Assembly: GCA_016844935.1 (NCBI GenBank)
Contig: JAERTK010000040.1
Span: 1 to 43,468 of the forward strand
Length of the DNA: 43,468 nucleotides
Reading direction: 5' to 3'
From: Desulfobacteraceae bacterium
Lineage (GTDB): Bacteria > Desulfobacterota > DSM-4660 > Desulfatiglandales > Desulfatiglandaceae
The notes below the pieces were generated by a model that searched no databases, was not told the origin of the DNA, and saw only the letters and a program-made list of their open reading frames with translations. Shown here in pieces: positions 29,068 to 38,571 of the stretch (positions are counted from its first letter, which is position 1; every line of letters begins with the position of its first letter). The position numbers and the translations under genes were made by a program.

Positions 29068-32000
29068 ATGTTCGTCAATTTTTTTATTGACCGACCCATT
29101 TTCGCAGGCGTCATTTCCATCGTCATCTCTTTAGCCGGCGCCGTGTGCATTATTCTGCTCCCCGTGGCTCAGTTTCCCCAGATCACCCCCCCGACGGTCC
29201 AGGTGAATGCCACGTACACGGGCGCCAGCGCAGAAGTGGTGGAAAAGACCGTCACCACCCCCATTGAAGAGCAGATTAACGGGGTGGAAGGCATGACCTA
29301 CATGTCGTCCATCAGTTCCAGTGACGGCACCAGCAACATCACCGTCACTTTTGACGTGGGCTACGACCTGGACATCGCCGCCGTTGACGTCCAGAACCGG
29401 GTGACCATGGCCCAGCCCCAGGTTCCGGCTGACGTGCGCAAATACGGCATCACCACAAAAAAACAATCCCCCGATTTCGTTTTGATCATCTCCCTTTATT
29501 CCACCAACGGGGCCTATGACGACCTGTTTCTCAGCAATTACGCCTCCATCAATATCGTGGATACCTTAAAACGCCTCCCCGGTGTGGGGGACGTTCAGAT
29601 CTTCGGCGAAAAAAAATACGCCATGCGGCTGTGGCTCAACCCGGACAAACTGACCAGCATGGAGATGACCGCCATGGATGTGATCCAAGCGGTCCAGGAG
29701 CAGAACGTCCAGGTGGCCGCCGGGAAAATCGGCGATTCACCCAGTCCTCCGGGTCAGACCTTCACCTACACCATCAACGCCCTGGGCCGCCTTGAGACGC
29801 CGGAGCAATTTGAAGACATTATTATCAGAACCCGGACCGACGGTTCAGTGGTGCGGGTCAAAGACGTGGGGCGTGTGGAACTGGGCGCCGAAAACTACGG
29901 CTGGTACGCCCATTTAAACGGGGGGAAAGCCGCCTGTATCGGTGTCTTTCAGTTACCAGGCGCCAATGCCCTGCAGGTGGCCAAGGAAGTGTACGCCAAC
30001 ATGGAACGGCTTTCAAAGCGATTCCCCGACGGCCTCAAATATGCGGTCAGCTACGATACCACGCTTTTTGTGAAGGCATCCATCAAAGAAGTCCTCAAGA
30101 CCCTCTTTGAAGCCATGTTCCTGGTATTTCTGGTGGTCTATATATTTCTTCAGAACTGGCGGGCCACTCTCATTCCCGCCATCGCCATTCCCGTATCCCT
30201 GGTGGGAACCTTTGCGGTGCTTCAAGCCTTCGGTTTTTCCATCAATACCCTGACCCTCTTCGGACTGGTCCTGGCCATCGGCATTGTGGTGGATGACGCC
30301 ATCATCGTGGTGGAAAATGCCTCCCGTTGTATGGACGAAAAAGGGATGGGGCCCAAAGAAGCCACCAAAGAAGCCATGCGGGAAGTGACGGGTCCCATCA
30401 TCGCCACGACCCTGGTTCTCATGTCGGTCTTTGTTCCGGTGGCATTCATGCCCGGCATTACCGGGCAGCTCTACCGGCAGTTCGCGCTCACCATCGCCTT
30501 TTCCGTCGGCATTTCCGCCATTAACGCCCTCACCCTGAGCCCGGCCCTGTGCGCAGCTTTGCTGCAACCCACCCCAAAACGCCAGGCCTGGTTTTTCCGC
30601 AAGTTCAACCAGATCTTTGACTGGTGTCGAAACCAGTACCTGAAAGGGGTCCGGTGGTTCATCAAAGCCTGGGTGCTGGTACTAATGGTTTTCGCAGGGC
30701 TTTTATTTGCCACCTATTATATGTTTCAACTGGTGCCCACGGGATTCGTGCCTTCGGAAGACCAGGGATATTTCATGGTGATGATCCAGACCCCTGAAGG
30801 GGCATCCCTGGACCGAACGGAAAAGGTCTGCGACCAGGTGGAAAAAATTCTTGAAAACATGGCCGGTATCGACAGCATCGTGATGATCGGCGGGTACAAT
30901 CTCTTAAACGCCGCCAATGATACAGCATCGGCGGCCGCTTTCGTAATGCTCGATCCATGGGACCATCGGAAAACGCCCCAACTGAGCCTTAACGGCATCA
31001 TGGGGACTTTCATGGGTGAGGTTCAGGGGATCAATGAAGCCGTGATCATCCCCTTTCCCCCACCGCCCATCCAGGGGCTCAGCACCACCGGGGGGTTTGA
31101 ATTCGAACTGCAGGATCTCACCGGCGGCAGCCTGGTAGAACTTCGCGCCATGGCGCAAAAATTCATGGCAGCCGCCCGTGAAAATCCGGTACTCACCCCT
31201 TTGAGCACCACTTTTGAAGTTAACTACCCACAGTTTTACATTGATCTGGACCGCACCAAAGCCAAAAGCCTGAAAGTGCCCATAAGCGACGTCTTCAACA
31301 CGCTTCAGACCTTTCTGGGCTCCATGTATGTGAACGATTTCAACAAGTTTGGACGCGTATATCGGGTTTTTCTCCAGGCGGAAAAGGATTATCGGGCCAA
31401 AAGGGAAGACATCTCCAAACTTTATGTTCGCGCCACAGACGGCAGCATGGTGCCGCTCAGCGCAATCGTCAAAGTCAAACAGGTCCGGGGGGTTCAAAAC
31501 GTCAAACACTACAACCTGTTTCGGACCGTTTCCATCTACGGCGGCAACAACCCGGGCTACAGTTCGGGACAGGCCATCCAGGCCATGGAAGAACTATCCG
31601 GGAAACTTTTGACAAACCAATACGGGTACGACTGGACCGCTACGGCCTATCAGGAAATCAAGGCCGGCGGCATGGCCCCTTACATTTTCACCCTGGCCCT
31701 GGTTTTTGCTTTTCTGTTCCTGGCGGCCCAGTACGAAAGCTGGGTCATGCCCCTCATGGTCATGCTGGCAGTCCCCCTGGCCATCCTGGGTGCCCTTGTG
31801 GCGCAGCACCTCCGCGGCATCGCCAATGACGTCTACTGCCAGATCGGGCTGGTGATGCTCATCGGCCTTGCCAGCAAGAACGCCATCCTGATCGTGGAAT
31901 TCGCCCGGGAATTGCGGGAACAGGGGATGTCCATCGTGGATTCCGCGGTTAATGCATCAAGGGAACGCCTGCGCCCCATCCTCATGACCGCTTTTGCCTT

Positions 32001-32211
32001 TATCCTGGGGGTGGTTCCCATGGTGGTGGCCACCGGTGCCGGTGCTGCCAGCCGGCACTCGTTGGGAACCGCCGTATTTGGTGGCATGTTGGCATCCACC
32101 TTCCTGAGCCTGGTTCTGGTACCGGTTCTCTATGTGGTTCTGGAGAGGCTCAGGGAACGAAAAGGGAAGGCCACAGGAGACGGAGGGGAAACCGCCCCCT
32201 CAAAAACCTAA
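29068..32211 (+). CDS. RND multidrug efflux permease (HAE-1 type, AcrB/MexB-like)
   Basis: 1047 residues, full length for the family, with twelve membrane segments and two large periplasmic loops. The N-terminus MFVNFFIDRPIFAGVI is typical. The proton-relay aspartates are D409 and D410 in GIVVDDAIIVVEN, and the partner Lys is in GLASKNAILIVEF near 935. Proton-driven export of hydrophobic compounds is the family function. It follows the adaptor by 24 bases; no TetR-type regulator is adjacent. Confidence 0.95.
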   Translation: MFVNFFIDRPIFAGVISIVISLAGAVCIILLPVAQFPQITPPTVQVNATYTGASAEVVEKTVTTPIEEQINGVEGMTYMSSISSSDGTSNITVTFDVGYDLDIAAVDVQNRVTMAQPQVPADVRKYGITTKKQSPDFVLIISLYSTNGAYDDLFLSNYASINIVDTLKRLPGVGDVQIFGEKKYAMRLWLNPDKLTSMEMTAMDVIQAVQEQNVQVAAGKIGDSPSPPGQTFTYTINALGRLETPEQFEDIIIRTRTDGSVVRVKDVGRVELGAENYGWYAHLNGGKAACIGVFQLPGANALQVAKEVYANMERLSKRFPDGLKYAVSYDTTLFVKASIKEVLKTLFEAMFLVFLVVYIFLQNWRATLIPAIAIPVSLVGTFAVLQAFGFSINTLTLFGLVLAIGIVVDDAIIVVENASRCMDEKGMGPKEATKEAMREVTGPIIATTLVLMSVFVPVAFMPGITGQLYRQFALTIAFSVGISAINALTLSPALCAALLQPTPKRQAWFFRKFNQIFDWCRNQYLKGVRWFIKAWVLVLMVFAGLLFATYYMFQLVPTGFVPSEDQGYFMVMIQTPEGASLDRTEKVCDQVEKILENMAGIDSIVMIGGYNLLNAANDTASAAAFVMLDPWDHRKTPQLSLNGIMGTFMGEVQGINEAVIIPFPPPPIQGLSTTGGFEFELQDLTGGSLVELRAMAQKFMAAARENPVLTPLSTTFEVNYPQFYIDLDRTKAKSLKVPISDVFNTLQTFLGSMYVNDFNKFGRVYRVFLQAEKDYRAKREDISKLYVRATDGSMVPLSAIVKVKQVRGVQNVKHYNLFRTVSIYGGNNPGYSSGQAIQAMEELSGKLLTNQYGYDWTATAYQEIKAGGMAPYIFTLALVFAFLFLAAQYESWVMPLMVMLAVPLAILGALVAQHLRGIANDVYCQIGLVMLIGLASKNAILIVEFARELREQGMSIVDSAVNASRERLRPILMTAFAFILGVVPMVVATGAGAASRHSLGTAVFGGMLASTFLSLVLVPVLYVVLERLRERKGKATGDGGETAPSKT

Positions 32212-32269
32212 ATTTTAAATTTCTGTCTAAAGTGCTCCAATGGGTGTATAATTCATCTGGCTGAAAACT

Positions 32270-32436
32270 GTTAGGGAACTGGAAGAAAATAATATACGCA
32301 TATCGTGCAGAACTTTTGTTCGTATTCAAGGCGTGATAGCAGGTGCATAGTGAGCTATGTGCCTGTTGTCACAACGTAGAAGACGGGCAAAAGGGCAAGC
32401 AGGACGCGTAGATTATTTTTTGGAAGTTCCCTTAAC
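32270..32436 (+). mobile_element. MITE-like element with GTTA(A)GGGAACT ends
   Basis: The ends are imperfect inverted repeats of about 30 bases: GTTAGGGAACT, then AAAATAATATACGC, and at the right GCGTAGATTATTTT, then AGTTCCCTTAAC. Inside is a further hairpin around GCATAG/CTATGC (32345-32361). No coding potential. It lies between the efflux operon and the next lipoprotein gene. Confidence 0.6.
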
Positions 32437-32495
32437 CGTCAACTTCAAACATTCACAGATCGAGCACCACCTTGGTTCAGAAAGGAGGTTTCAAA

Positions 32496-32975
32496 ATGAA
32501 ATGCTTCAAACTCTCATTCTTTTTGACGGGCATTCTCATGGTCCTGTGGGTTGTCCCGGGATGCCTTGGAAACTACGGCAAAATCAGAATGGCAACCGGT
32601 GATCATAGGGCAACGATTCAAGATTTAAAGGATAACTGGGAAAATTATGACATTCTTTATGCCGGACTCGCCACCGATACACCCTCCGCCATCATGTTCG
32701 GCCCGAGAAATGACGGGAAACGTCTCATGGGAAGAAAATGGATGCCTGTAACCGAGCAGCCCGTGGTTGTCGAAATTATCGATTGGCTGGAGGCCTACGT
32801 GGATTTCCCCCCGGTCCTCTATCAAATCCTGAGCCGGGAAAATGTCTTTTTCGGCTACATCTACACGTCACCCTCAGAACAGATAGTCGTCAAACAGATC
32901 GATCCGGAAACCCTGGAACTGGAAAATATTCCACTGCCGCCCATCGATTACGGTCCGGGTGCGGGAAGGATGTGA
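32496..32975 (+). CDS. small lipoprotein of unknown function
   Basis: About 159 residues. The signal peptide ends in VVPGC with the lipid Cys at 23. The mature part (ILYAGLATDTPSAIMFGP, RKWMPVTEQPVVVEIIDWL, YIYTSPSEQIVVKQID) is not recognised. AAAGGAGG precedes the ATG at 32496. It ends one base before the der start, so the two are probably co-transcribed. Confidence 0.75.
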   Translation: MKCFKLSFFLTGILMVLWVVPGCLGNYGKIRMATGDHRATIQDLKDNWENYDILYAGLATDTPSAIMFGPRNDGKRLMGRKWMPVTEQPVVVEIIDWLEAYVDFPPVLYQILSRENVFFGYIYTSPSEQIVVKQIDPETLELENIPLPPIDYGPGAGRM

Positions 32976-32976
32976 A

Positions 32977-34284
32977 ATGCCCCCCATACTCGCCATCGTG
33001 GGACGGCCCAATGTGGGGAAATCGACCCTCTTTAACCGCCTGACGCGATCCAAACGGGCACTGGTGGACGACCGCCCGGGCATTACCCGGGACCGAATTC
33101 ACGGGACCATCACCCAAGAGGGCCTTCAAATGACCCTGGTGGATACGGGCGGGTTTGAGGATCTCGGACAGGACCCGCTTCAAAAGGGGGTACGAACCCA
33201 GGTAGAAACCGCCATTTCCGAAGCGGATCGCATCATTTTCATGGTGGACGGCCGTGAAGGAGTCCTGCCGGGCGATGAAGAAATGGCCCGTTTATTACGG
33301 CGAACCCATAAACAGGTCTTTCTGGCCGCCAACAAGATCGATGGCCCTGAAAAGGAACACCTGGCCAATGATTTTTATCAGCTGGGTTATGAAACGGTTT
33401 ACCCACTTTCGGCCGCTCACGGTTACGGTATAAAAGGGCTGCTTCATGAACTGGTCAAGGGCCTTTCCCCATCCGAGGACATCCCGGAAAACGCCAACGA
33501 GATTCGTGTGGCGGTTCTGGGGAAACCCAACGTGGGAAAATCATCCCTCATCAACCGGATTCTCAAAAGTGACCGGCTCGTGGTGAGCGATCTGCCCGGA
33601 ACGACCCGTGATACGGTGGACTCCACCTTTTCCTATGGGGGCAGAAAATATCTTCTCATCGACACGGCTGGCATACGCAGAAAAAGCCGGGTAAGGGAAA
33701 AGATCGACAAGTTTTCCATGATCAAGGCCATCAAAAGCCTGGATCGCTGCCACGTGGCCGTGCTTTTACTGGATGGCGCTGAGGGGGTTTCAGACCAGGA
33801 CGCGCGTATCTGCGGCTACGCCTTTGAAAAGGGGCGGGGTCTGGTCCTGGGGATTAATAAATGGGATCTGATCAAAGGGAGCAAAGAAAAAAAAGACCAT
33901 TTGGAAAGGAGCATTGAAAGGCAACTGAAATTCATCGCCTTCGCCCCCAGGATCCATCTTTCCGCCCTCACCGGCGAGCGGGTCATGAAACTGTTCTCCA
34001 GGATTGATACCGTTTATGATCAGTTTTCGGTGCGAATCAGCACAGCCCTCGTTAACCGGGCCATACAGGAGGTCATCGAAAAACATCCACCCCCCAGGAT
34101 CGGCCGTGGAAGGCTCAAGTTTTTCTATGCGACCCAGACCCGCACAAAGCCGCCCACGTTCACGGTGTTTGTCAACAGACCGGACATGCTTCATTTTTCA
34201 TATGAACGCTTCTTGAGCAATCAACTGCGTCTGCATCTGGGGCTCACCCAGACAACCGTAAAGCTATTATTCAAAAAAAGGTAA
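32977..34284 (+). CDS. der: ribosome-assembly GTPase Der (EngA)
   Basis: 435 residues with two tandem GTPase domains and a C-terminal KH-like domain, needed for 50S assembly. First G1 GRPNVGKST at 9-17 with DTGGFED; second G1 GKPNVGKSS around 177-185 with DLPGTTRDTVD, DTAGIRRKSR and NKWDL. The tail HLGLTQTTVKLLFKKR is an EngA-type end. The start at 32977 (MPPILAIVGRP) is chosen over an upstream in-frame ATG because it gives the family N-terminus and GGAAGGA precedes it. Confidence 0.96.
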   Translation: MPPILAIVGRPNVGKSTLFNRLTRSKRALVDDRPGITRDRIHGTITQEGLQMTLVDTGGFEDLGQDPLQKGVRTQVETAISEADRIIFMVDGREGVLPGDEEMARLLRRTHKQVFLAANKIDGPEKEHLANDFYQLGYETVYPLSAAHGYGIKGLLHELVKGLSPSEDIPENANEIRVAVLGKPNVGKSSLINRILKSDRLVVSDLPGTTRDTVDSTFSYGGRKYLLIDTAGIRRKSRVREKIDKFSMIKAIKSLDRCHVAVLLLDGAEGVSDQDARICGYAFEKGRGLVLGINKWDLIKGSKEKKDHLERSIERQLKFIAFAPRIHLSALTGERVMKLFSRIDTVYDQFSVRISTALVNRAIQEVIEKHPPPRIGRGRLKFFYATQTRTKPPTFTVFVNRPDMLHFSYERFLSNQLRLHLGLTQTTVKLLFKKR

Positions 34285-34315
34285 GCCGTTGTTTGAAAAC
34301 CGGAGGCTTTGCAAT

Positions 34316-34684
34316 ATGAACATAAAGATCCATGCCGGACCCGTAACCCTGGACGCCAAACTACATGACACCCCTGCCGGAAAAAAGGTTTTCCAGTCCC
34401 TTCCGCTGAACACATCATTTGACACCTGGGGCGACGAAATCTACTTTTCAATTCCGGTGGAAGCGGAACTGGACGAAACCGCCAGGGAAGAGGTATCCAT
34501 GGGAGATCTCGCTTACTGGCCCCCTGGAAAAGCTTTCTGTATTTTTTTCGGACCCACTCCCATGAGCACGCCCGGGAAAATCATCCCGGCAAGCGCCGTT
34601 AACATTATCGGAAAAGTGGAAGGGGACGCGGAAAAACTCAAAAACGTCATGCACGAGTCGCATATAATGCTGGAGAAAGCCTGA
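34316..34684 (+). CDS. cyclophilin-like (TM1367-type) protein
   Basis: 122 residues. The pattern VFQSLPLNTSFDTWGDEIYFSIP, then DLAYWPPGKAFCIFFGPTP and NIIGKVEGD matches the cyclophilin-like fold family related to TM1367, whose activity is unknown. GGAGG lies nine bases before the ATG. It follows der by 31 bases and is probably in the same transcript. Confidence 0.8.
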   Translation: MNIKIHAGPVTLDAKLHDTPAGKKVFQSLPLNTSFDTWGDEIYFSIPVEAELDETAREEVSMGDLAYWPPGKAFCIFFGPTPMSTPGKIIPASAVNIIGKVEGDAEKLKNVMHESHIMLEKA

Positions 34685-34693
34685 GAGCCTGTT

Positions 34694-35341
34694 TTACTGC
34701 CTTAAAAGCGGCAGCAGCGCAAAGAGGTTGTCCCCGGCAAACAGGTGGGCAAGGCTGAACATGGGGCCCACCAGAATCCGACTGACGATCCCGGTGTGAG
34801 CAAAATTATCCAGCATGATGATGCCGATGAGGACCATGGGCCCGTAGCGCCCCCACTGCCGGAATTTGATGGCCGCTTCCCGGGGAAGGATGTTTTCTAG
34901 GACATGGGACCCGTCCAGGGGCGGAAGTGGCAGGAGGTTAAACAGGCCAAGGCCGAGATTCATGAGAATGAGCCATAACAACGCCTGTAGGTAAACCTCA
35001 GCCGGCAGAAGAAAAAAACGAATGAGGATCCCGGCCACAAGCGCCACCAGGATGTTGGCCGCTGGTCCCGCAAGGGCCATGAGAATCACGTCTTTTCGGG
35101 TATTTCTGAAATACCGGACATCCACAGGCACCGGTTTGGCCCACCCGAAATTGAACAGAAAGAGGCAGATCGCCCCCAGTGGGTCGATGTGAATAAGGGG
35201 ATTGAACGACAATCTTCCCATCTGCTTTGCCGTGGGGTCCCCCAGCTGAAAAGCCACACGGCCGTGGGCGTACTCATGAATGGTGATGGCAAATAGCAGC
35301 ACCGGGATTTTGACGATCCACTGTGAAATATCAAAGGACAT
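34694..35341 (-). CDS. site-2 protease family (M50) membrane metalloprotease
   Basis: 215 residues, several membrane spans. HEYAH at 22-26 gives the zinc histidines and catalytic Glu; NLLPLPPLDG at 135-144 supplies the third ligand D143. This is the minimal YwhC-like S2P type without PDZ domains. Such proteins cut transmembrane substrates; the target is unknown. It converges on the cyclophilin-like gene with nine bases between. Confidence 0.9.
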   Translation of the reverse strand: MSFDISQWIVKIPVLLFAITIHEYAHGRVAFQLGDPTAKQMGRLSFNPLIHIDPLGAICLFLFNFGWAKPVPVDVRYFRNTRKDVILMALAGPAANILVALVAGILIRFFLLPAEVYLQALLWLILMNLGLGLFNLLPLPPLDGSHVLENILPREAAIKFRQWGRYGPMVLIGIIMLDNFAHTGIVSRILVGPMFSLAHLFAGDNLFALLPLLRQ

Positions 35342-35676
35342 ACTTGGCCTCTTGGCAACCCATTTCCATCATGTTGCCTCGACAGGATTTTGTTTCAGGC
35401 CTTACATAGCAGCAAATCATGTTTGCGGCAAGGGCGAAAAAGGCGAACCGCAATACTGGCACGGATTTCAAAAATGTTTTTTTGAGAAAAATGAACCCTG
35501 TTTCCTCATTTTAAATGGAGGCCGGCCGGTTGCTTTTTTTTAAGAGAATTGCTAGATTAAACGTGTTTAGAAAGAGCGGGCCAAAAATCACCTCGAGTCG
35601 AAACATTACAGGGAGTGTGTCCGCGACGGCAATCGAACCCGCTAACGGTGGACATGGGGATAGAGGAAATTCGCAC
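35342..35676 (+). other. 335-bp region with no clear gene
   Basis: Between the protease start and the kinase start. The kinase frame stays open upstream to an ATG at 35515, but that extension (KSGPKITSSRNITGSV) looks non-coding. A second frame over 35420-35543 has three cysteines (VCGKGEKGEPQYW, QKCFFEKNEPC) but no start. I see no RNA or repeat. Confidence 0.3.
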
Positions 35677-36429
35677 ATGCGACGAGAGAGAATTAAAATT
35701 GATCTTTTGATTCATGATTTAAAGGTGCCCCTTGCGGTGATTGAAGCGGGCCTGACATCCATGATGAACCGGCAGGAAAAATACGGCCCCATCACAAAAA
35801 AACAGGAGCGTGTTTTTAAACGGGCCCTTCGGAACACCAAAGTCCTCAAAACATTGGTTGGCGATGCACTTGAACTGGGAAAGTCGGGTGAAGGGATTGC
35901 ATTCTATTCCAATTTTCCATTGGCCGATCTGGTTGAGGAAACCTTGGTGGAAATTTTGGATCTTACGGACACGGTCATGTCTGAAAAGCTCAAAAAATGT
36001 GAAAATCTGAACCATTTCAAAGAAACATTGGAAGAAAAAGGCGTCATTCTTACCATCAATGAAACATTGTGGGAGCAGGAAATCTGTCAGGATGAGACAA
36101 AAATCAAACAGATCTTGAGAAACCTTCTGAATAATGCATTGAAATATCGAAAAAGCCGTGTTGAATTGGGTATTGACTGCAAAGAAGGTTTGGTTATTCT
36201 TTCGGTGAAAGACGACGGTGCGGGAATTCCCGCCGCCTATCACAAGAAAATTTTTGACTGCTATTTTCAGCTGGACGCGAGCAGCACCTGCAGCGTCAGG
36301 GGTCACGGGCTGGGTCTCGCCGGTGTGATGGTTCTGGTGGAAGACCTGGGGGGTGAGATGATACTGGACAGTGATGAGGGGCAGGGTGCGCAATTTCTCG
36401 TCAAGATACCCCTTAAAACCGATAATTAG
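35677..36429 (+). CDS. soluble sensor histidine kinase
   Basis: About 250 residues from the ATG at 35677, preferred because AGAGG lies upstream and the protein then begins just before the H-box; an in-frame ATG at 35515 would add an unlikely 54-residue tail. Phospho-acceptor H13 in LIHDLKVP, N-box ILRNLLNNALKY, G1 DDGAGIP, G2 GHGLGLAG. No sensor or membrane segment is visible, so input must come from a partner. The neighbouring response regulator is convergent, not in the same operon. Confidence 0.85.
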   Translation: MRRERIKIDLLIHDLKVPLAVIEAGLTSMMNRQEKYGPITKKQERVFKRALRNTKVLKTLVGDALELGKSGEGIAFYSNFPLADLVEETLVEILDLTDTVMSEKLKKCENLNHFKETLEEKGVILTINETLWEQEICQDETKIKQILRNLLNNALKYRKSRVELGIDCKEGLVILSVKDDGAGIPAAYHKKIFDCYFQLDASSTCSVRGHGLGLAGVMVLVEDLGGEMILDSDEGQGAQFLVKIPLKTDN

Positions 36430-36449
36430 CGGTTCCTTTTTCCGCCCTT

Positions 36450-36968
36450 CTACATAATATCTTTCAACTCATCCTGGGTCGGTTGGTACTTTTCATCAAA
36501 CGTTTTCCAGAATTCCTTGTGTTGGTCTTTCCATCCTTTTCCGAATTTTCCATCAAAGAACGGTTCCAGTTTCCCAAACCAGTCCGCGGGCTTATCTGAA
36601 CCCCCTTCAACCATGCGGAGAACATCCGCGAGATGGGTTTCAATTTCCGAGATCTTGTCTTTGGGCACATAACTCCTGGCACCACCGGTTATGGATTTCA
36701 CCAGGTTTTCAGGATTGACCGCATGGGCTGTGAGCATCAATGCAGGAATCCCCTTTTCATTTGTCATTTTAAGGAGCTCGTAACCATTGACTCCCATGAT
36801 ATCCAGAATGGCCAAATCGTACTGGTTTCTGTTTAAGAACTTCAGAGCCGTTTCAAAATTTGGTGCCGTATCAATAAAGCACATGTCCAATATTTCCACT
36901 AAAGTTTCCAATATATCTGGTTCATCATCAACAATCAGAACCCTTTTTCCCTTGAGAATCTCTTCCAT
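36450..36968 (-). CDS. response regulator, receiver domain with C-terminal helical tail
   Basis: 172 residues. Receiver domain 1-120 with D14/D15, phospho-acceptor D56 (LAILDIMG), T80 (LTAHA) and K103 (VPKDKI). The remaining 50 residues (ADWFGKLEPFFDGKFG, WKDQHKEFWKTFDEKYQ) are not a DNA-binding domain and look aromatic and helical. It ends 20 bases from the kinase's end on the other strand and may be its partner; this is an inference. Confidence 0.85.
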   Translation of the reverse strand: MEEILKGKRVLIVDDEPDILETLVEILDMCFIDTAPNFETALKFLNRNQYDLAILDIMGVNGYELLKMTNEKGIPALMLTAHAVNPENLVKSITGGARSYVPKDKISEIETHLADVLRMVEGGSDKPADWFGKLEPFFDGKFGKGWKDQHKEFWKTFDEKYQPTQDELKDIM

Positions 36969-37094
36969 GCGCAGCTCTCCTTTCTCATGGTATCAGAATT
37001 GCGTGATATTAACCTTATGGAACCTTTACAGTCAATATGTTTGTGCTATTGGCAAAAAAACCAACTGGCAGTCTCTGAGGTCCTTAAACCCTGG

Positions 37095-37135
37095 TTGACA
37101 TCACCAGTTTCATTGCTTAACCTTATCAGGGTTAA
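37095..37135 (+). promoter_or_regulatory. putative promoter with overlapping operator upstream of the CooT pair
   Basis: TTGACA (37095-37100), 17 bases, TAACCT (37118-37123). An inverted repeat TTAACC..GGTTAA (37117-37135) covers the -10, as a repressor site would. No similar copy is seen elsewhere in the window. Confidence 0.35.
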
Positions 37136-37204
37136 CGTCGAGTCGGCTTCTGGAAACAAGACCGACTTTTCAAGCAATGTTTGGCTGTCACGGGGAGAAA
37201 AAAA

Positions 37205-37402
37205 ATGGAGTTCGTTGAAAAAGCAAAAATCAGGCTGGAACACTGGATTACCCATAACGACCACCACCATGAAGAATATAATCTTTTTGCAGAGCAGCTG
37301 GAAGATGCGGGGAAAAAAGAAAGCGCCAAAGCAATCAGAGAAATGATTGAACTCAGCGTAAAGTCCACTGACTGCCTGCGCGATGCACTGAAAAACATCT
37401 GA
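37205..37402 (+). CDS. small His-rich helical protein next to cooT
   Basis: 65 residues. The conserved-looking HWITHNDHHHEEYNLFAEQL has five histidines in a short helix and could bind metal. GGGGAG precedes the ATG at 37205. Proteins of this sort sit beside nickel-handling genes; here the next gene is CooT. Function unknown; a nickel role is an inference from context. Confidence 0.7.
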   Translation: MEFVEKAKIRLEHWITHNDHHHEEYNLFAEQLEDAGKKESAKAIREMIELSVKSTDCLRDALKNI

Positions 37403-37463
37403 ATATTCCCGGGAAATTTCAAGCCTTTTTTTTAGAAATTTTCACGGAGCGGGGAGAGAAATT

Positions 37464-37652
37464 ATGTGTGAAGCCCATGTATATCTGTTGCGGGACGAAA
37501 CGGAGGAAAAGATCTTGGAAAGTGTCGACCTTATGGAAATGGACGGCGATGACATACATCTGGTCAACATTTTTGGGGAACAGAAGACCATCCGGGGAAA
37601 ACTGACCCGATACAACAATCGGGAAGGCAAGATAATCATAGAACCTGTCTGA
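37464..37652 (+). CDS. cooT: CooT family nickel-binding protein
   Basis: 62 residues starting MCEAHVYLL; Cys2 is the nickel ligand known from CooT of carbon monoxide dehydrogenase maturation, and the small beta-rich body ends EGKIIIEPV. GGGGAGA upstream of the ATG. No CO dehydrogenase gene is in the window, so the client enzyme is elsewhere. It lies 61 bases after the His-rich gene. Confidence 0.82.
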   Translation: MCEAHVYLLRDETEEKILESVDLMEMDGDDIHLVNIFGEQKTIRGKLTRYNNREGKIIIEPV

Positions 37653-37696
37653 CCCCCACGCTCTGCTCGTGCAAAATCCCAGTGAGGCCATTTATC

Positions 37697-38443
37697 ATGA
37701 TGGAATCTTTTGAAAAAGCAGCTGAGATTATCCTGGCGTCTGAATTCACCCTTGCCCTGACGGGTGCGGGTATTTCCGTGGAGTCTGGCATTCCCGATTT
37801 CAGGAGCGCCGAAGGGCTGTGGTCAAAGTTCGACCCTGCCGAATATGCAACCATTCAGGCGTTCAGGGCCGACCCCGAAAAAGTATGGGAAATGCTGAGG
37901 GAAATGGATAAGGTTGTCAGCCGGGCAAAGCCCAATATGGCCCACAGGGGCATGAGTGAGCTTGAACAGATGGGTTGCCTGCACTGTATCATCACCCAGA
38001 ACATTGATAACCTGCATCAAGCCGGGGGCTCAAAAGATGTTATTGAGTACCATGGAAACGCCAGCACCCTCTCCTGCTTATGGTGCGGGAAAAAATACCT
38101 GGCAACGGATAAACGAGACGAAAATCTTCCCCGGTGTGAATGTGATAAAATCCTGAAACCGGATGTCATATTCTTTGGGGAAGCGATTCCCGAAGAAGCC
38201 ATGAACCGATCTTTTCAGCTGGCTTCGTCTGCCAAAGCACTCTTGGTAGTGGGAACTTCCGCCGTGGTTTCCCCAGTTAACTCCATTCCCTCCATCGCCA
38301 AACGAAATGGCGCAAAAATTATTGAAATCAATATAGAAAAAACCAATTTAACAAACTCCGTCACAGACATATTCTTCCAAGGCAACGCCGGAGATATTAT
38401 TCCCCAACTCGTGACGGCTGCCAAACAAAAAAATGATAATTGA
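37697..38443 (+). CDS. SIR2 family NAD-dependent protein deacylase (sirtuin)
   Basis: About 248 residues. GAGISVESGIPDFRS binds NAD; TQNIDNLHQAGG and the catalytic His in YHGN are present; zinc cysteines are in SCLWC and RCECD; GTSAVVSPVNS follows. It removes acyl groups from protein lysines. The ATG at 37697 is preferred to a GTG at 37682. It lies downstream of cooT on the same strand, with 44 bases between. Confidence 0.93.
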   Translation: MMESFEKAAEIILASEFTLALTGAGISVESGIPDFRSAEGLWSKFDPAEYATIQAFRADPEKVWEMLREMDKVVSRAKPNMAHRGMSELEQMGCLHCIITQNIDNLHQAGGSKDVIEYHGNASTLSCLWCGKKYLATDKRDENLPRCECDKILKPDVIFFGEAIPEEAMNRSFQLASSAKALLVVGTSAVVSPVNSIPSIAKRNGAKIIEINIEKTNLTNSVTDIFFQGNAGDIIPQLVTAAKQKNDN

Positions 38444-38571
38444 TACTTGACATTCCTCCAATTCATTATTCATTGACAAAATCCAAAAAATCGCTAAAGT
38501 GATGAAACTTCTGATTTCATGTGTTGAAAAACGGCGTTGGTTTGCGCAGGTTTATAGCTGAGGAATGATCG

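Noticed and set aside
30013..30567. Minus-strand frame of 184 codons opposite the RND permease
   Set aside because: It is a shadow of the permease, rich in Gly/His/Asp as expected from the complement of membrane-protein codons.
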